DNA of 64,000 bases. Source: Lepus europaeus. Taxonomy: Eukaryota; Chordata; Mammalia; Lagomorpha; Leporidae. The translations under genes and the position numbers were made by a program. Where the stretch lies: contig NC_084835.1 of NCBI RefSeq assembly GCF_033115175.1, positions 94,981,948 to 95,045,947 on the forward strand. The letters are read 5' to 3'. Below, in pieces: positions 1 through 10,469 of the stretch. A model generated the notes under the pieces. That model searched no databases and was not told where the DNA came from. It saw only the letters and a list, made by a program, of their open reading frames with translations. How positions within the stretch are numbered: the stretch's first letter is position 1; each line of letters begins with the position of its first letter.

Positions 1-2200
1 TGATAGAAAAACAAAAATGAAAAAAAAAAAAACACAAAAAACAAAAAACATGGCACGTTGCTAGTTTACAGGGTTTTGTGAGTTTAAATGCCTTATATTT
101 AACAATCATAATTTATGACTAACTTGTAGATATCGTGGGTTCTTATTTAATTATTTTTATAGTTGTTTTGCATTTTTAATTATAATTTATTTATTTAGAA
201 AGGATACTAATTTTTTTTATTACTCCTATTACCTCATTTTGGCGTTGTTTCTGGGAGTGGAATGCTTTGCATGCAATGGTACGATGACAAACAACTATGA
301 ATACAAAAAAAAATTTAAATAAAATTCCACGAACTTTATTTCGTCCGAACTATCAGGGTGTGTGATTGCAAGCTGTCCTACTGTGGTGCTGGCCTCTTTG
401 GATACATTCCATACGAAATGCAAACCTTTGATTCTGTACGCTGTGACCTAGTAAAAAACTCCAATATAGTGACTGTATTTAGCACATATATGAATATGAT
501 TTGCACTCGTCAGCAGACTGGGGTAATCCTGTCACTTGCTACCCTTGGCACTCCTCCCCCTTGTGAACCTGCTCCCCCCTCTCCCCTCGCCCTTCCGCCA
601 CCTCTGCCCACCCAACCTCTCTCCCTGGGACGCACTAGCGGTCATTACTGGCACCCGGCTTCCGCCCTTCTCTGGTTCTGGAACGAGAGCCCAGCAGGAG
701 GACCTGGAAGGCAGAGAGCCTGAGTTATTAGCACGAGCTCTGGACTGGGGAAGCTAGGTCGGTTCTATTGCTGACTTCCCTGTGACCTTGAACCAGGCAC
801 TTGGCCTTCCTGGGCCCCAGTTTTCCAGGCGGGGAGGAGGAAGGTGGGCTGTGCCGAGCCAATCTCAGAGAGAAGAGAGAGAGGAAGAATGAGGGAAGAG
901 GGAAGGAAGCGCCAGAGGAAGAAAGGACCAGAGAAAGCAGGCTGAGAATTTATCCAGCAGATGTGCTTAGCGCGGACACAAGGAAGGGTTTTTGTCCCTT
1001 TAAATGCAGACTCCTGCAGGTGACAGGGAGGCCCTGGATATGAGGTTCGGCCCTGCACAAGCTTGGGGTGGTCCCCAGAAGACCGAGCTGAAGTCCGTGG
1101 GGATGGGGTAGGCAGAAGCTCCAGCTGTGGTGTCTGGGGTTGGCCCCTGCCCCCTGCATCTTCTAGAGCCTTTGTTGCTGGGTCTGCCGACGACATCCAG
1201 GACACGGCGGTAGGAGCCTTGGTCTCTCCTGCCCACCATCACCTCCCCCGCTGCCTCTGCTCTGTGGAGGACAGAGGGCTCCTGACTCACTGCCCCTGGG
1301 ATGCAGGGGTGTGGAAGCCTGCGAACGGGGGCATCAAAGTCTGGCACAGTAATGAGCCCCAGTGCCTTTGAGCCAGGAGGAGAGGGAGGCGCCGAGGACT
1401 GGGCGGCGACCCTGCAGCTGCCTCCCCGCCCTCTCCTTCTTCCTTTCGAGCTCATTCTTTCCTTTTTTTTTTCTTTTCGATATCCCTGCCTTTGCCTGCT
1501 GAGGAAATCCACCCCCATGGGAGGCTCTTTGGGAATGGTGCTGATGTGAGAAAGAGGAGACCTAGGTTCCCCATGCTGCTCCATTGGGCTCGCATGGCTG
1601 GCTGGGCCAGTGGTCTGCTCCAGCCTGGCCATCGCGGCCCTGCCGTGGGCTTCTGGCCTACTGCCTACCCAGCTGCCCCTGCTGCCTCCACGCTGCCTGC
1701 AGACAGCCCGTCCCACTGCCCGATGGCAAGGCTCCTGGATGGGCATGCCTTACGCTGCTCTGAGTGGGAAGGGGCCCTGTGCCCTCGCTGGCCCGTGCCC
1801 CTCCTGTCCCCAAGCCTTCCTCCCCCACCTGCCCCTGTATCCCAGCCCCACGGCAGGCCTGGGGTATGGCTCATTTCTCAGCTATGGAGCCAGCTGCACC
1901 AGGCCGCTGAGGGGTCGTTGGGTTGCCCCTGGCAAGTGAAAGGATTATCCTTGGTGTTGATTGTCCTTTTTTGTAATCCTCCTGCTGTTCTGTTCTGTTG
2001 TGCTGTGCAACATTTTGCTACATAGACTATTTTATAGCAGAAAGCTAGAAGAATATTTATTATGAATATTAAAGCAATAGTGCATCAATGAAAAGGCGGA
2101 GACATTAGGAATTGTGTAAATGCTTAGATTCACTTTTGGTGGATTTTTTGTACTTTATTTATAACTAATAAAAACGAACTGCATTGCTAACTACACCTCA
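1..2200 (+). other. Probable 3' UTR of an upstream plus-strand gene, likely RNF165 (ARK2C)
   Basis: No coding frame here looks real. The first 540 bases are AT-rich, unique, and of the texture of a conserved brain-gene 3' UTR. AATAAA-type signals occur near 314-322 (AAATAAAATTCC) and at 2167-2173 (TAATAAAAACG), the latter closing a unique AT-rich stretch (2030-2200) before the first SINE. In human the plus-strand gene RNF165 ends tail-to-tail with LOXHD1 at about this distance; that synteny, from memory, is the only basis for the name. 540-2000 is GC-rich and unremarkable; a MIR-like phrase (TGTGACCTTGAACCAGGCAC) sits at about 780. Confidence 0.45.
2164..2176 (+). terminator. Candidate distal polyadenylation signal
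   Basis: AATAAA in the context ACTAATAAAAACGAACTGC, followed within 40 bases by a GTG/T-rich stretch (CGGGTGTTTGTTTC). This is the usual arrangement of signal plus downstream element. It would end the probable RNF165 3' UTR. Confidence 0.45.
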
Positions 2201-2334
2201 CGTGCACCGGGTGTTTGTTTCTACGCAGACCCAGCGTCCTGGCCCCATCCGCTCCCTTTTTTGCCACTTTTTCCTCTTCTTCTCCTCGGCCTCCTCGGCT
2301 CCCTTTCCTCCTCTTCCTTCTTGTCCCTTTTTCT

Positions 2335-2650
2335 AAATTTATTTATTTATTTGGAAGTCAGTTACACACAGAGAGGCAGAGAGAGAGAGAGAGAGAGAGA
2401 GGTCTTCCAACCATTGGTTCACTCCCCAGTTGGCCGCAACAGCTAGAGCTGAGCCAGGCTGAAGCCAGGAGCTTCTCCGGGTCTCCCACATGGGTGCAGG
2501 GGCCCAAGGACTTGGGCCATCTTTTGCTGCTTTCCCAGGCCATAGCAGAGAGCTGGATCAGAAGTGGAGCAGCCAGGTCTCAAACTGGCGCCATATGGGA
2601 TGCCGGCACTACAGGCAGTGGCTTTACCAGCTATGCCACCGCGCCAGCCC
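2335..2650 (-). repeat. Lagomorph C-repeat SINE
   Basis: Near full length in minus orientation: ATTTATTTATTTGGAAG tail end, (GA)n tract, CTTGGGCCATCTT core, and GCCACCGCGCCAGCCCC at the tRNA-like head. No clear target duplication seen. Confidence 0.85.
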
Positions 2651-2764
2651 CTGTTGCTTTTCTATTTCTCCTTTCTTTCTAGGAATCCAGTCTGTGGCTA
2701 AAGATCAACCACCTAACTGATCTGTTTCCTAAACTTCACTTTTGGATCTTCAAGCCTAACACTT

Positions 2765-3330
2765 CAGTCTGTTTTCTGTTACTGTCACAGAATACCAGAG
2801 GTCGGCGTTTTATACAGAAGAGAGGTTTCCTCAAGACCTTCAGTGCTGAGGCTGAAAGCCCAAGATGAGCCGGCCCCATCGATCTGGCCTCTAATGAGAG
2901 CCTCATGATCGAAGTTTTGGGGAGCAAAGGATCACACTGCAGGACAGGAAGCCCAAGAGAGACTGGGGTAAAATGCTCCCAACTGACGGGGGGGGGGGGG
3001 GCTCTCAGCAGGAGGCCACTCTGTCTCCGTGGTGACCAAGCTCCCATCCTGTGAGGCCTTGAACACACTCAAAACACATCCAGACCACAGCAGGAGCGGT
3101 CCCAGTTTTTGGTCAGCTTCCAACTGGAAAGTCCTGTGTATTCAGTCTGGCAGGCTCCTTGGTTCCTCTGTACAAGAGATGAATTTGATTTTCAATGATG
3201 GCTGTGGATATCTGTTTCCTTCTAGGAGCCCCTGCTCACCTATTCTGTATTGTCCAGGGCCTGATGGGCTCAGTGAACTGAAAAAATGGCTTTCTTTCTT
3301 TCTATAAATGCAACAGAACCCACACAGATG
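2765..3330 (-). repeat. Old MaLR (MST/THE-like) LTR relic
   Basis: Contains phrases of the antisense MaLR LTR: CTGTTACTGTCACAGAATACC, GAGAGGTTTCCT, GCTGAAAGCCCAAGATG, and CACTGCAGG...GAAGCCCAAGAG. Strongly diverged and carries a poly-G run at 2990-3001. Family call is from recognition only. Confidence 0.4.
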
Positions 3331-3334
3331 GACT

Positions 3335-3870
3335 TCAAAAAAGTAATAGACTTAACTTGTTTGGAGCAGTTTTAGGTTTGCAGAAAAATGATGGTTAAGC
3401 ACGGCCGCTCCTTGAAGGGGCTGTGTTGTGTTGAAACCCTGGTGAGCAGAAAATATTGTTGAAGTCAAAGGTGCGTTCAACACCCGTCACTTGCCAGGCA
3501 CCCTCGCTCAGCACCACCGCAGCTGGGGGCCTCCCCTCGGGACAGCGGGGCTGACTGCAGACTGGGCTCACTGTCGCCCCCTAGGAGCACGAGAGAGGAT
3601 CCTACAGCGTGCTGGCAGCCTGGGCAAAGAACCACATCTACTCCAAAGCAGGGTTTCTACACAACACAAATCGTCTTTGCACCATTGAAAGGTCAAAAGG
3701 TTGTAAGTTACACCTCTAAGTCCAAGAGCACCGGAAGGAGAATTTCCCCTGTTGTTAGCATCTTGCCTTCCTGTGGGGCGTTGGTCGCAGTTGATGAGCC
3801 AAGGTCGATACGTTCTTATTAACTCCAGTTTATTTTAGGTGTTTGAACATCCAAATCCCTAGCCCTGTCC
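3335..3870 (+). repeat. Old L1 (L1M-type) 3' end fragment
   Basis: ACTTGTTTGGAGCAGTTTTA, GGTTTGCAGAAAAATGATGG and, further on, GTTGATGAGCCAAGGTCGAT followed by TTATTAACTCCAG resemble the 3' region of ancient mammalian L1 elements. Diverged, with an unrelated or rearranged middle. Confidence 0.35.
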
Positions 3871-4216
3871 CAAGGAGATGAACTGAAATTCAGTCTGTCG
3901 CCTTCAGCATGTTTCTAGGCTCCTTTTCTCCCAGGAACGACTCCTTGGTCCTTGGTCCACACCAGCTTGCCGTGTGAGCACAGACAGACAAAGTGTGTCC
4001 TTCCTTCAGCTTGCCATGGTCTTGGGGCACAGCTGTTGTCCCTTTACTGAGTTTACACTTAATAAGGGAGGAAAGCCCTGGGCGACTTTTGGGAACTTAG
4101 TGGGACAGTAGAATTAAGAGGCGGGGCCTTTGGGGAGTGGCTAGGGCTGGATTCAATCCTGGGAGCTTTCTAAGCACAAGGAGAGAAACACACTGACACA
4201 GGCACTTGCTGTCTCT

Positions 4217-5114
4217 CTTTTTTGTTTGAAAGATTTATTTATTTGAAAGGCAGAGTTAGGAGGAGAGAGACAGAGAGAGAGACTGCTCTTCCATCCTCTG
4301 GTTCACTCCCCAGATGGCTTCAATGACCAGAGCTGGGCCAGGCTGAAGCCAGGAGCCTGTGATACTGATTTGCTCATTAATATTCCTGAAATTAATAAGC
4401 CTTGAGGGTTCTTGCCATGAATTCAGAGAAGAATTCTGAATATTGGCTCAAGTAGACCAGACAGCATGGTAAGTTTTTAAGCTTTATATTCAGTGAGAGA
4501 TACGCATAGGAGAGTGAGGGTTATATCTAAGAAAGGCCAATCTAGATCCATACCCAGCAGAGAGTAGGCCAAGAGCCATGTGCAGCAAGTGTTTGGCTAT
4601 GAGCAGCTACTACCAGCAGCTTGTCACAGACAGTGAAGTGAAGGCAGAGGGGTGCAGGCAGTGTGAAGACCACGTGCCCCAAAGGCGTGGGACAAGGGCA
4701 ACAAAGGTCCATAATGGCAAAAAAGGGGAAAAGGGCCGGGCCCACTGAGTTTCAGGCCTTTTATGCACTTCTAAAGGGGTGTGGCTATGTAGCCTGATGG
4801 GCAGGTGGGCATACAGGTGGGGTCAGGTAGGGTCATGAGATCACACAAGGGGGCACGGTGAAGGCATGGTCTTCCAGCTCACAAATCTAATCAGTTTTAT
4901 CCTATCTGCCTGCCTATATTACCTGGAACTCAATATGGGTCTCCCACACAGGTGGCAGGGGCCTGTGTACTTGGGCTACCTTTTGTTGTTTTCCTAGGTG
5001 CATTAGCAGGGAGCTGGGTCAGAAGCAGAGCAGCCAGGATTCAATCAGCACTCTGCTGTGGGATGGGGGTGTTGCAGGAGGTGGCTTAACCCACTGTGCT
5101 ACAGCGCCAGTCCC
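4217..5114 (-). repeat. C-repeat SINE interrupted by a solo LTR
   Basis: The tail half (AAGATTTATTTATTTGAAAG...GCTGAAGCCAGGAGC) and head half (GGAACTCAATATGGGTCTCCC...GCGCCAGTCCCC) flank 4360-4921. Apparent target duplication CACTTGCTGTCTCT / CACTCCCTGTCTCT at 4203-4216 and 5115-5128, with two mismatches. Confidence 0.8.
4360..4921 (-). mobile_element. Solo LTR of an endogenous retrovirus inserted in a SINE
   Basis: 562 bases bounded by a 4-bp target duplication (CCTG at 4356-4359 and 4922-4925). In the minus sense it starts TAATA (probably decayed TGATA) and ends GTATCA, giving short inverted termini. It has a TATA-like CATAAAAGG at 4766-4758 and an AATATAAA signal near 4490, in the order U3-R-U5. 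It is not a SINE part: the SINE resumes exactly after it. No internal viral genes are present. I cannot name the family. Confidence 0.65.
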
Positions 5115-5404
5115 CACTCCCTGTCTCTTGCTGTGTGCTGCTCTGGGCTTGCTGGAGACTAGGCCGCAGGAAAGCCGTCAGTAGGTCAGGCTAGACCTGC
5201 ACCTCCCAAATCAAACCTCTTTTCTTGGTAAAGCAGCCTGCCTCGGGTGTTTTGTTAGTGTGACAGCAGACGGACCAATGCATCCCCCGCGTTAACGAGG
5301 ACGGAAGTCAGCCCCAGCCAGCCAGAGCGGCCATTCTGCCATCCGCCCTAAACTCACAGGGAGCTTCCATCTCACATTTCACTTGACCCAAAGCTCTGCC
5401 CTTC

Positions 5405-5575
5405 CTGTGAGCTGCCTGTGCCTCCTGTTAGCTGTGTGACTTTGGACAAATGACTTAGCCTCTCTGTGCATCAGTTTCTTCGTGTGTAAGATGGGAATAA
5501 TACCAGTAACTGCCTCATAGACCTTAATGAGGATTTCCGAGCTTAGTTGCATAAGCACTTAAAATATAGCAACTG
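5405..5575 (+). repeat. MIR
   Basis: TTAGCTGTGTGACTTTGGAC, TGACTTAGCCTCTCTGTGCA and TCAGTTTCTT...AAGATGGG are the MIR core, followed by a typical diverged 3' end. Confidence 0.7.
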
Positions 5576-7735
5576 GGGTGACGTCTTTGTTTAAAAAAAA
5601 TCAAAACTCCACATCCTCTGTCATCTTCCTCCTGATCCTGTTATTGTTACTCTCCCACCCTCTCCTTTTCCTATGGGGTTTCCCAGACCTCATCAAGGTT
5701 TGGATTTCTCTGGCCACCTCCTGGTCAGCCACCAGCAGAGGGCCAGTGAGGCCCACAGTGAGGCCACGAGGCTGGGAGTTCAGGACCGTCTTCTCTCCAG
5801 TTCATAAGCACCAGCCCCTCCCCACCATCCAGGGGCCCCCACCTAAGCATCCCATTCTAAGTGCTGGGCTAAATGCTTTCTCCTGCTTTAAGGAGCCACT
5901 CATCTTCTAGGCCCCCTCCCCTCTCTTGCAGGTCTCTTTCCTCCCTTTGCCCAAAGGCTGCAGCTCCTCCATCTTTTTCCTGAAACTCTCCCCCACTTGC
6001 CCTTGCTAAGGGTCTTGGCATCCATGAGTGACCATTGCCTGGTGCCACGCTCTGCATAGGAGCCAGGAGCACTGGGGGTGCCCTGCAGGAGAGACACACC
6101 AAGGCTCTCCAGGAAGTGGGGTGCCCATAAGAGTGTCTCGTCTCATCCACTTGCAGCCCACATAAGCAGAATTCAGAAGGCGTGTCTCTGGGCTGCGCTG
6201 AGTTGGCTTCTATCAAAATCTTGCCTGAAAAGAATTGTTCAGCCAAAGAACTGAGAAAATAAGATTGGAGAGCTTTTGTTTAATCTACTTAAGAGCAAAA
6301 GTGTTTTTTAGACATTGGAGCAACAGTTTGCATGTAAATAGCCATGCTAATTGCCAAAATATACCCCCAGGGACATTTATTTGTAAATACTTTGTTAGCA
6401 GTTACTCCAAAGCAATGCAATTATGGTTCTCCCCAAATAGTCTTTAACGCAGACCCCTCTCTAAATCAGGTGAGAAAAAATGGAGCTTGTCACTCACCCA
6501 GGCACCCTTATAAGGAAGAATTGGGAACAAAGCCCAGGGGGGGTTGGGGAGGAAGGAGTGGCTCTTGCAAGGAGAGCAGGAAATGGAAGGAGGTGGGGGG
6601 ATGGGGAGAGACCCACTTCCTCTTTGTTTTCCAAGCCCTGATGAGGGGCTTGGCCAAAGCGGAGGTGGCATCAGGAGCACCTGCTCCTCACAGCACCAGC
6701 GATGATCACAGGGCTCTGTTGGCAGCAGGGGCGCTAGGGTTTGGGGGCTTGTGCCCTGTCACCATGGCTGGCTGGTAGCTCTCAGGCTGCAGTCAGAGCT
6801 CCGTGGGTGTTACCGGAGAAGATTCTTTCTGATGGAACCAGGACTAAGGTGAAGCCAGCCCGATGCTCTGGGCACACAATCTAAGGAGTGCAGGAGCCAG
6901 GGGTTTTGGGGGTTCTGCCTTGGAAAGGACTTACCCAGGGTCTTCAGGAAGTAGGGTGCCCAGAGAACCATCCACCAGACCTCAGCCCAGCCCTGCTTTC
7001 TGCCCTACGTGGAGGAAGTGGGGTGGGGAGCATTGAAAAGCAAAGGCCAGGCCAGGGGCAGAGGGAGTGAGACTGGGAGCCAGCCCCCCACCGGCTCCCG
7101 TGGGCATCCGCGTACCCCCCCCCCCAACTGCTGGCTCCTGTGGGCGTCCGCGTCCCCCCCTCTCCCCGGCTCCTGTGAGCGTCCGTGTTCCTTCCTCGGG
7201 GCTGCGCACGGCAACCAGGTGAGAGCAGAATGCAGCAGAGGGGCCGCCTCTTCCGGCCCCAGGACCTTGGAAGCTGCTCTCCGCTTTCTGTCACTTGAGG
7301 CCTCCGCAGGCCTGGGTGATGCAAGGAGGACCCAGGGCCCCAGCACCCGCTAGGGGAAGGTGGTACCCAGCCCATAGAGCAGGCTCAGCCTGTGAATGGA
7401 GAACGCTGCACGCCCCCGGCCCCTCCCTATCTCCTTCTCTGCCATCATGCCCCACCCCTACCTCCACGGCTGTCCAGAGTCCCCATCCCAATGTGGGCTG
7501 CACTGGGCACACAGAGTATGTGCAAACCCCACTTTGCACCTGTCTCTGGTCCTCAGCTTCTGCTCCCATAAAGCAGCAAGACTGGGCTAACCCCTTCTAG
7601 TGAGGAAGACAGCAAAAGACTCCAAAAATGGGCCATGCCTTTTCTTTGTCTCCATCAATACAGGTGGTGCCTTCTGGCTTTAGGAGGTGAGGACTCAGCT
7701 CTGCCACCCAAAACACTTACTATAAGATTCTAATT
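5576..7735. other. Intergenic, no gene seen
   Basis: Mostly unique sequence. 6230-6450 is an AT-rich block with a TTTGCATGTAAAT (octamer-like) motif, noted as a finding. 7093-7192 is a small GC-rich minisatellite. The many open frames here show no domain, splice site pattern or codon bias of a gene. Confidence 0.6.
7093..7192. repeat. GC-rich minisatellite, about three units
   Basis: Three copies start GGCTCC(C/T)GTG(G/A)GC(A/G)TCCG at 7093, 7133 and 7168, separated by poly-C of differing length (units of 40, 35 and 25 bases). Confidence 0.75.
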
Positions 7736-8087
7736 TGAGCGGCTGGCGCTGTGGCATAGAAGGTTAAGCCTCTGCCTGCAGTGCCGGCATCTCACATGGG
7801 CACTGGTTCGAGTCCTGGCTACTCCATTTCCGATCCAGCTCCCTGCTAATGCGCCTGGGAAAGCAGTGGAAGATGGCCCAAGTCCTTGGGCCCCTGCACC
7901 CATGTGACAGACCTGGAAGAAGCTCCTGGCTCCTGGCTCCTGGCTTCGGCCTGGCTCAGCTCTAGCTGTTGTGGCCATTTGGGGAGTGAACCAGCAGATG
8001 GAAGATCTCTCTCTCTCTCTCTTTCTCCTTCTCTCTTTGCATTTCCACCTTTCAAATAAACAAATAAATCTTTTTTTAAAACAATAA
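7736..8087 (+). repeat. C-repeat SINE, full length
   Basis: Flanked by a perfect 12-bp duplication AAGATTCTAATT (7724-7735, 8088-8099). The head contains GGCTGGCGCTGTGGCATAG and the B-box-like GGTTCGAGTCC; the tail is TTTCAAATAAACAAATAAATC. Confidence 0.93.
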
Positions 8088-8145
8088 AAGATTCTAATTC
8101 CTTTGAATAATCCAGTATTACCTGATTCATTAAAAATTGAAGATG

Positions 8146-8459
8146 CAGGGCCAGTGCCGTAGCACAGTGAGTTAAGCCGATGCTTGCAATGCCAGCATCC
8201 CGTATCAGAGAGCAGCTTCCAGCTCCCTGCTAGTGTGCTTGAGAAAGCAACAGATGTCCAAAGGGCCTGGGCCAATCCCACCCCCACGGGAGACCCGGAT
8301 GAAGCTTCAGGCTCCTGGCTGCAGCCTGGCCCACCCTGGCCATTGTGGTCGCTTGGGGAGTGAACCTGTGGATGGAAGATTTTGTGTGTGTGTGCGTGTG
8401 TGTGTGTGTGTATGGCTCTACCCTTCCAGTAAATACATAAATCTTTTTTTTTTTTAATA
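8146..8459 (+). repeat. C-repeat SINE, full length, with (TG)n
   Basis: Flanked by TGAAGATG (8138-8145, 8460-8467). Diverged head (GGGCCAGTGCCGTAGCACAG). The CT tract has become a GTGTGTG microsatellite at 8382-8410. Confidence 0.88.
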
Positions 8460-8468
8460 TGAAGATGT

Positions 8469-9140
8469 GTTAGGGTGGGCATTCAGTGAAATGATTAAAA
8501 TGCCTCTTGGGGCCGGCGCCGCGGCTCACTAGGCTAATCCTCTGCCTGCGGTGCTGGCACACCGGGTTCTAGTCCCGGTCGGGGCGCCGGATTCTGTCCC
8601 GGTTGCCCCTCTTCCAGGCCAGCTCTCTGCTGTGGCCAGGGAGTGCAGAGGAGGATGGCCCAAGTCCTTGGGCCCTGCACCTGGGAGTGAAAGCCACTCC
8701 TGGGAGACCAGGAGAAGCACCTGGCTCCTGGCTTCGGATCAGCGCAGCACGCCGTCCGCAGCAGCCATTGGAGGGTGAACCAATGGCAAAAAAAGGAAGA
8801 CCTTTCTCTCTGTCTCTCTCTCTCACTGTCCACTCTGCCTGTAAAAAAAAAAAAAATGCCTCTTGGGATTCCCACACCGCATATCAGAGAGCCTGGGTTC
8901 AAGTCCTGGCTCTAGCTCCCAATTCCAGCTTCCTGTTAATGTGCATGCTGGGAGGCAACAGGTAGTGGTTCAAGTGGCTGGGTCCCTGCCACCCACAGGG
9001 GAGACCTGGCTCGAGGTCTGTGCTCCTGACTCTGATGTCGGGCTGTTGCAGGCATCCGGGGAATGAATCAGCAGTCAGGAGATGTCTCGCTCCTTCTGCT
9101 CCCCTTCCTTTCAAATAAATAAAAAAAGAAATGAAATTTT
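8469..9140 (+). repeat. Older C-type SINE, split by a younger SINE
   Basis: GGGTGGGCATTCAGTG (8474-8489) is an old head. The body resumes at 8857 (CCCACACCGCATATCAGAGAG) and ends CCTTTCAAATAAATAAAAAAAG near 9125. It belongs to the GTGGTTCAAGTGGCTGGGTC type, distinct from the young CTTGGGCC type. Confidence 0.8.
8511..8852 (+). repeat. Young C-repeat SINE nested in an older one
   Basis: Flanked by a perfect duplication AAAATGCCTCTTGG at 8497-8510, repeated at 8853-8866. Young subfamily: GGCCGGCGCCGCGGCTCAC head, CCGGTCGGGGCGCCGG insert, ACCAATGGCAAAAAAAGGAA near the 3' end, and a pure poly-A tail rather than AAATAAAT. Confidence 0.93.
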
Positions 9141-10469
9141 TAAAAATTGAATATGGTGTTGGAAGTGAAGTGTGTTTTTTATTTATGTGTCTGAATCTGT
9201 GGCTCTGAGGTTTGAGCTTGTGATAATTAATACATAAAGCGCAATGATATAAGCTGGAGAGCGCTCTATTTAAACTTGAAGATTACACTAATTTGTTCCA
9301 GAAGTGTCACTTAGAGGCCCACAGGGGGATAAGAAGCACCAAAATCCACGGGGCCTGGGAGCCAGAGATGCCAGCACAGTGCTGCGAGACGAAGGCTGAT
9401 AAAGGAGACGAAAGCCACCGTCTTGGTCCAGGAGCCAACGTGGGAGAAACGTGCTAAGCATCAGAGGCACCAGGAACTCGAAAAGGATAACAAGGGTGCT
9501 GACAACAGGGCAGTGGCTGAGGGTCTGAGGAGCACTTAGACCCTTGGCTCATTCTCCCACCCACACTGCCACAGCACAGCTGGGGGCGGGGGGGGGGGGG
9601 TGCTGGGGAGGGAGGGGCTGCACGCCTGGAAGAGGATGTGCCCGTCCACATTCTGCATCCTGGACCCCCCATGCTTGCTCTGCTTGACCCCACTCCTGCA
9701 AGGACATTTCTTGTCAGGGAGGGAAGCACCGGCCCACAGGAGGGGTGAGAGCCCAAGGCCTGCCAGTCATTTCCCACAGTGCCCAATGGTGTGGACTGAG
9801 GGTGCTATGAGGGAGGAGCAGTTCTGCACGAGGCCTGGGCAGGAGGACAAAGCACTCCGCTCTCTGGGAATGAACGAGCAGGACTGGTAGAAAGGCACAC
9901 GCCCGCCTCCACTGACGCCAGCAGCCCGGTTACTGATCAAAACCCAGCAGCCGCAGGTGAGCCCAGGTGGCCCTTTGCCAGGCCCACTGCAGGTGCGTGG
10001 GGCTGTGATTAGGGCATTGCCATGAGGCGGGGCAAATCTGAAGCTTGTGCTTTGGGCGGTGGGAGGAGCCACAGGTTCAGCCTCATCAGTGACCAGCCGG
10101 GGGAGCCTCTGAGCAACAGCCCGATGCTTTGGGAGGGCTGAGGGCAGCCTGGAAGACAAGGTCAAGGTGTGGAGTGGGGGGAGAGGAAGCCGGGAGGATA
10201 TGGGAGTCGGTACCTGCCTTTATAACATAGCCCAGGGCCAGCCCGGTTACACCTGACTCTTGCTGGGCCTGAAGCTATCTTGGCAACAGCGAGACAGCCA
10301 CCCTCCAGCATGCCGGGGAGGGTCCCAAAAACCCCAGGAGGAGAGAAGCTCCGTTTCAGATTCTCGTTCTTGCTGGGGTCACAGCGGGACAGGGCAAGAA
10401 GGGAGGAACACTCTGAGTCGCCTCCTCAGGAGGTCAGGGCTGGAACCAGCCTAAAGGCAGTCAGCACTT
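9141..10469. other. Intergenic, no gene seen
   Basis: Unique sequence. 9165-9310 is AT-rich and looks constrained (see findings). 9588-9600 is a poly-G run. No coding evidence. Confidence 0.55.

Larger units (their letters stand above)
4085..5285 (+). repeat. MaLR (MST/MLT1-like) LTR, split by a nested SINE
   Basis: The left part has AGAATTAAGAGGCGGGGCC and TTTGGGGAGTGGCTAGG; the right part (from about 5129) has CAAATCAAACCTCTTTTCTT and CTCGGGTGTTTTGTTAGTG...GACCAATGCA, the typical LTR 3' end. The gap holds the SINE at 4217-5114. This is the oldest of three nested layers. Confidence 0.6.

Noticed and set aside
1000-1746. 248-codon minus-strand open frame
   Set aside because: GC-rich chance frame, Arg/Gly/Pro-heavy, no domain or splice context, inside a probable 3' UTR of the other strand.
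2215-2682. 155-codon plus-strand open frame
   Set aside because: Most of it is a SINE read in antisense; no domain or gene context.
2988-3001. Poly-G run (also at 9588-9600)
   Set aside because: Ordinary homopolymers; no neighbouring G-tracts arranged as a convincing regulatory quadruplex.
4360-4921. Possible provirus with coding genes
   Set aside because: Only a single LTR between the target duplications; no internal region.
7793-7820. tRNA-like A/B box sequences in SINE heads
   Set aside because: The GGTTCGAGTCC motifs recur in every SINE head and do not fold as complete tRNA genes.
7730-8482. 250-codon minus-strand open frame
   Set aside because: It runs through two SINE copies; the low-complexity RERERE stretch is the CT tract.
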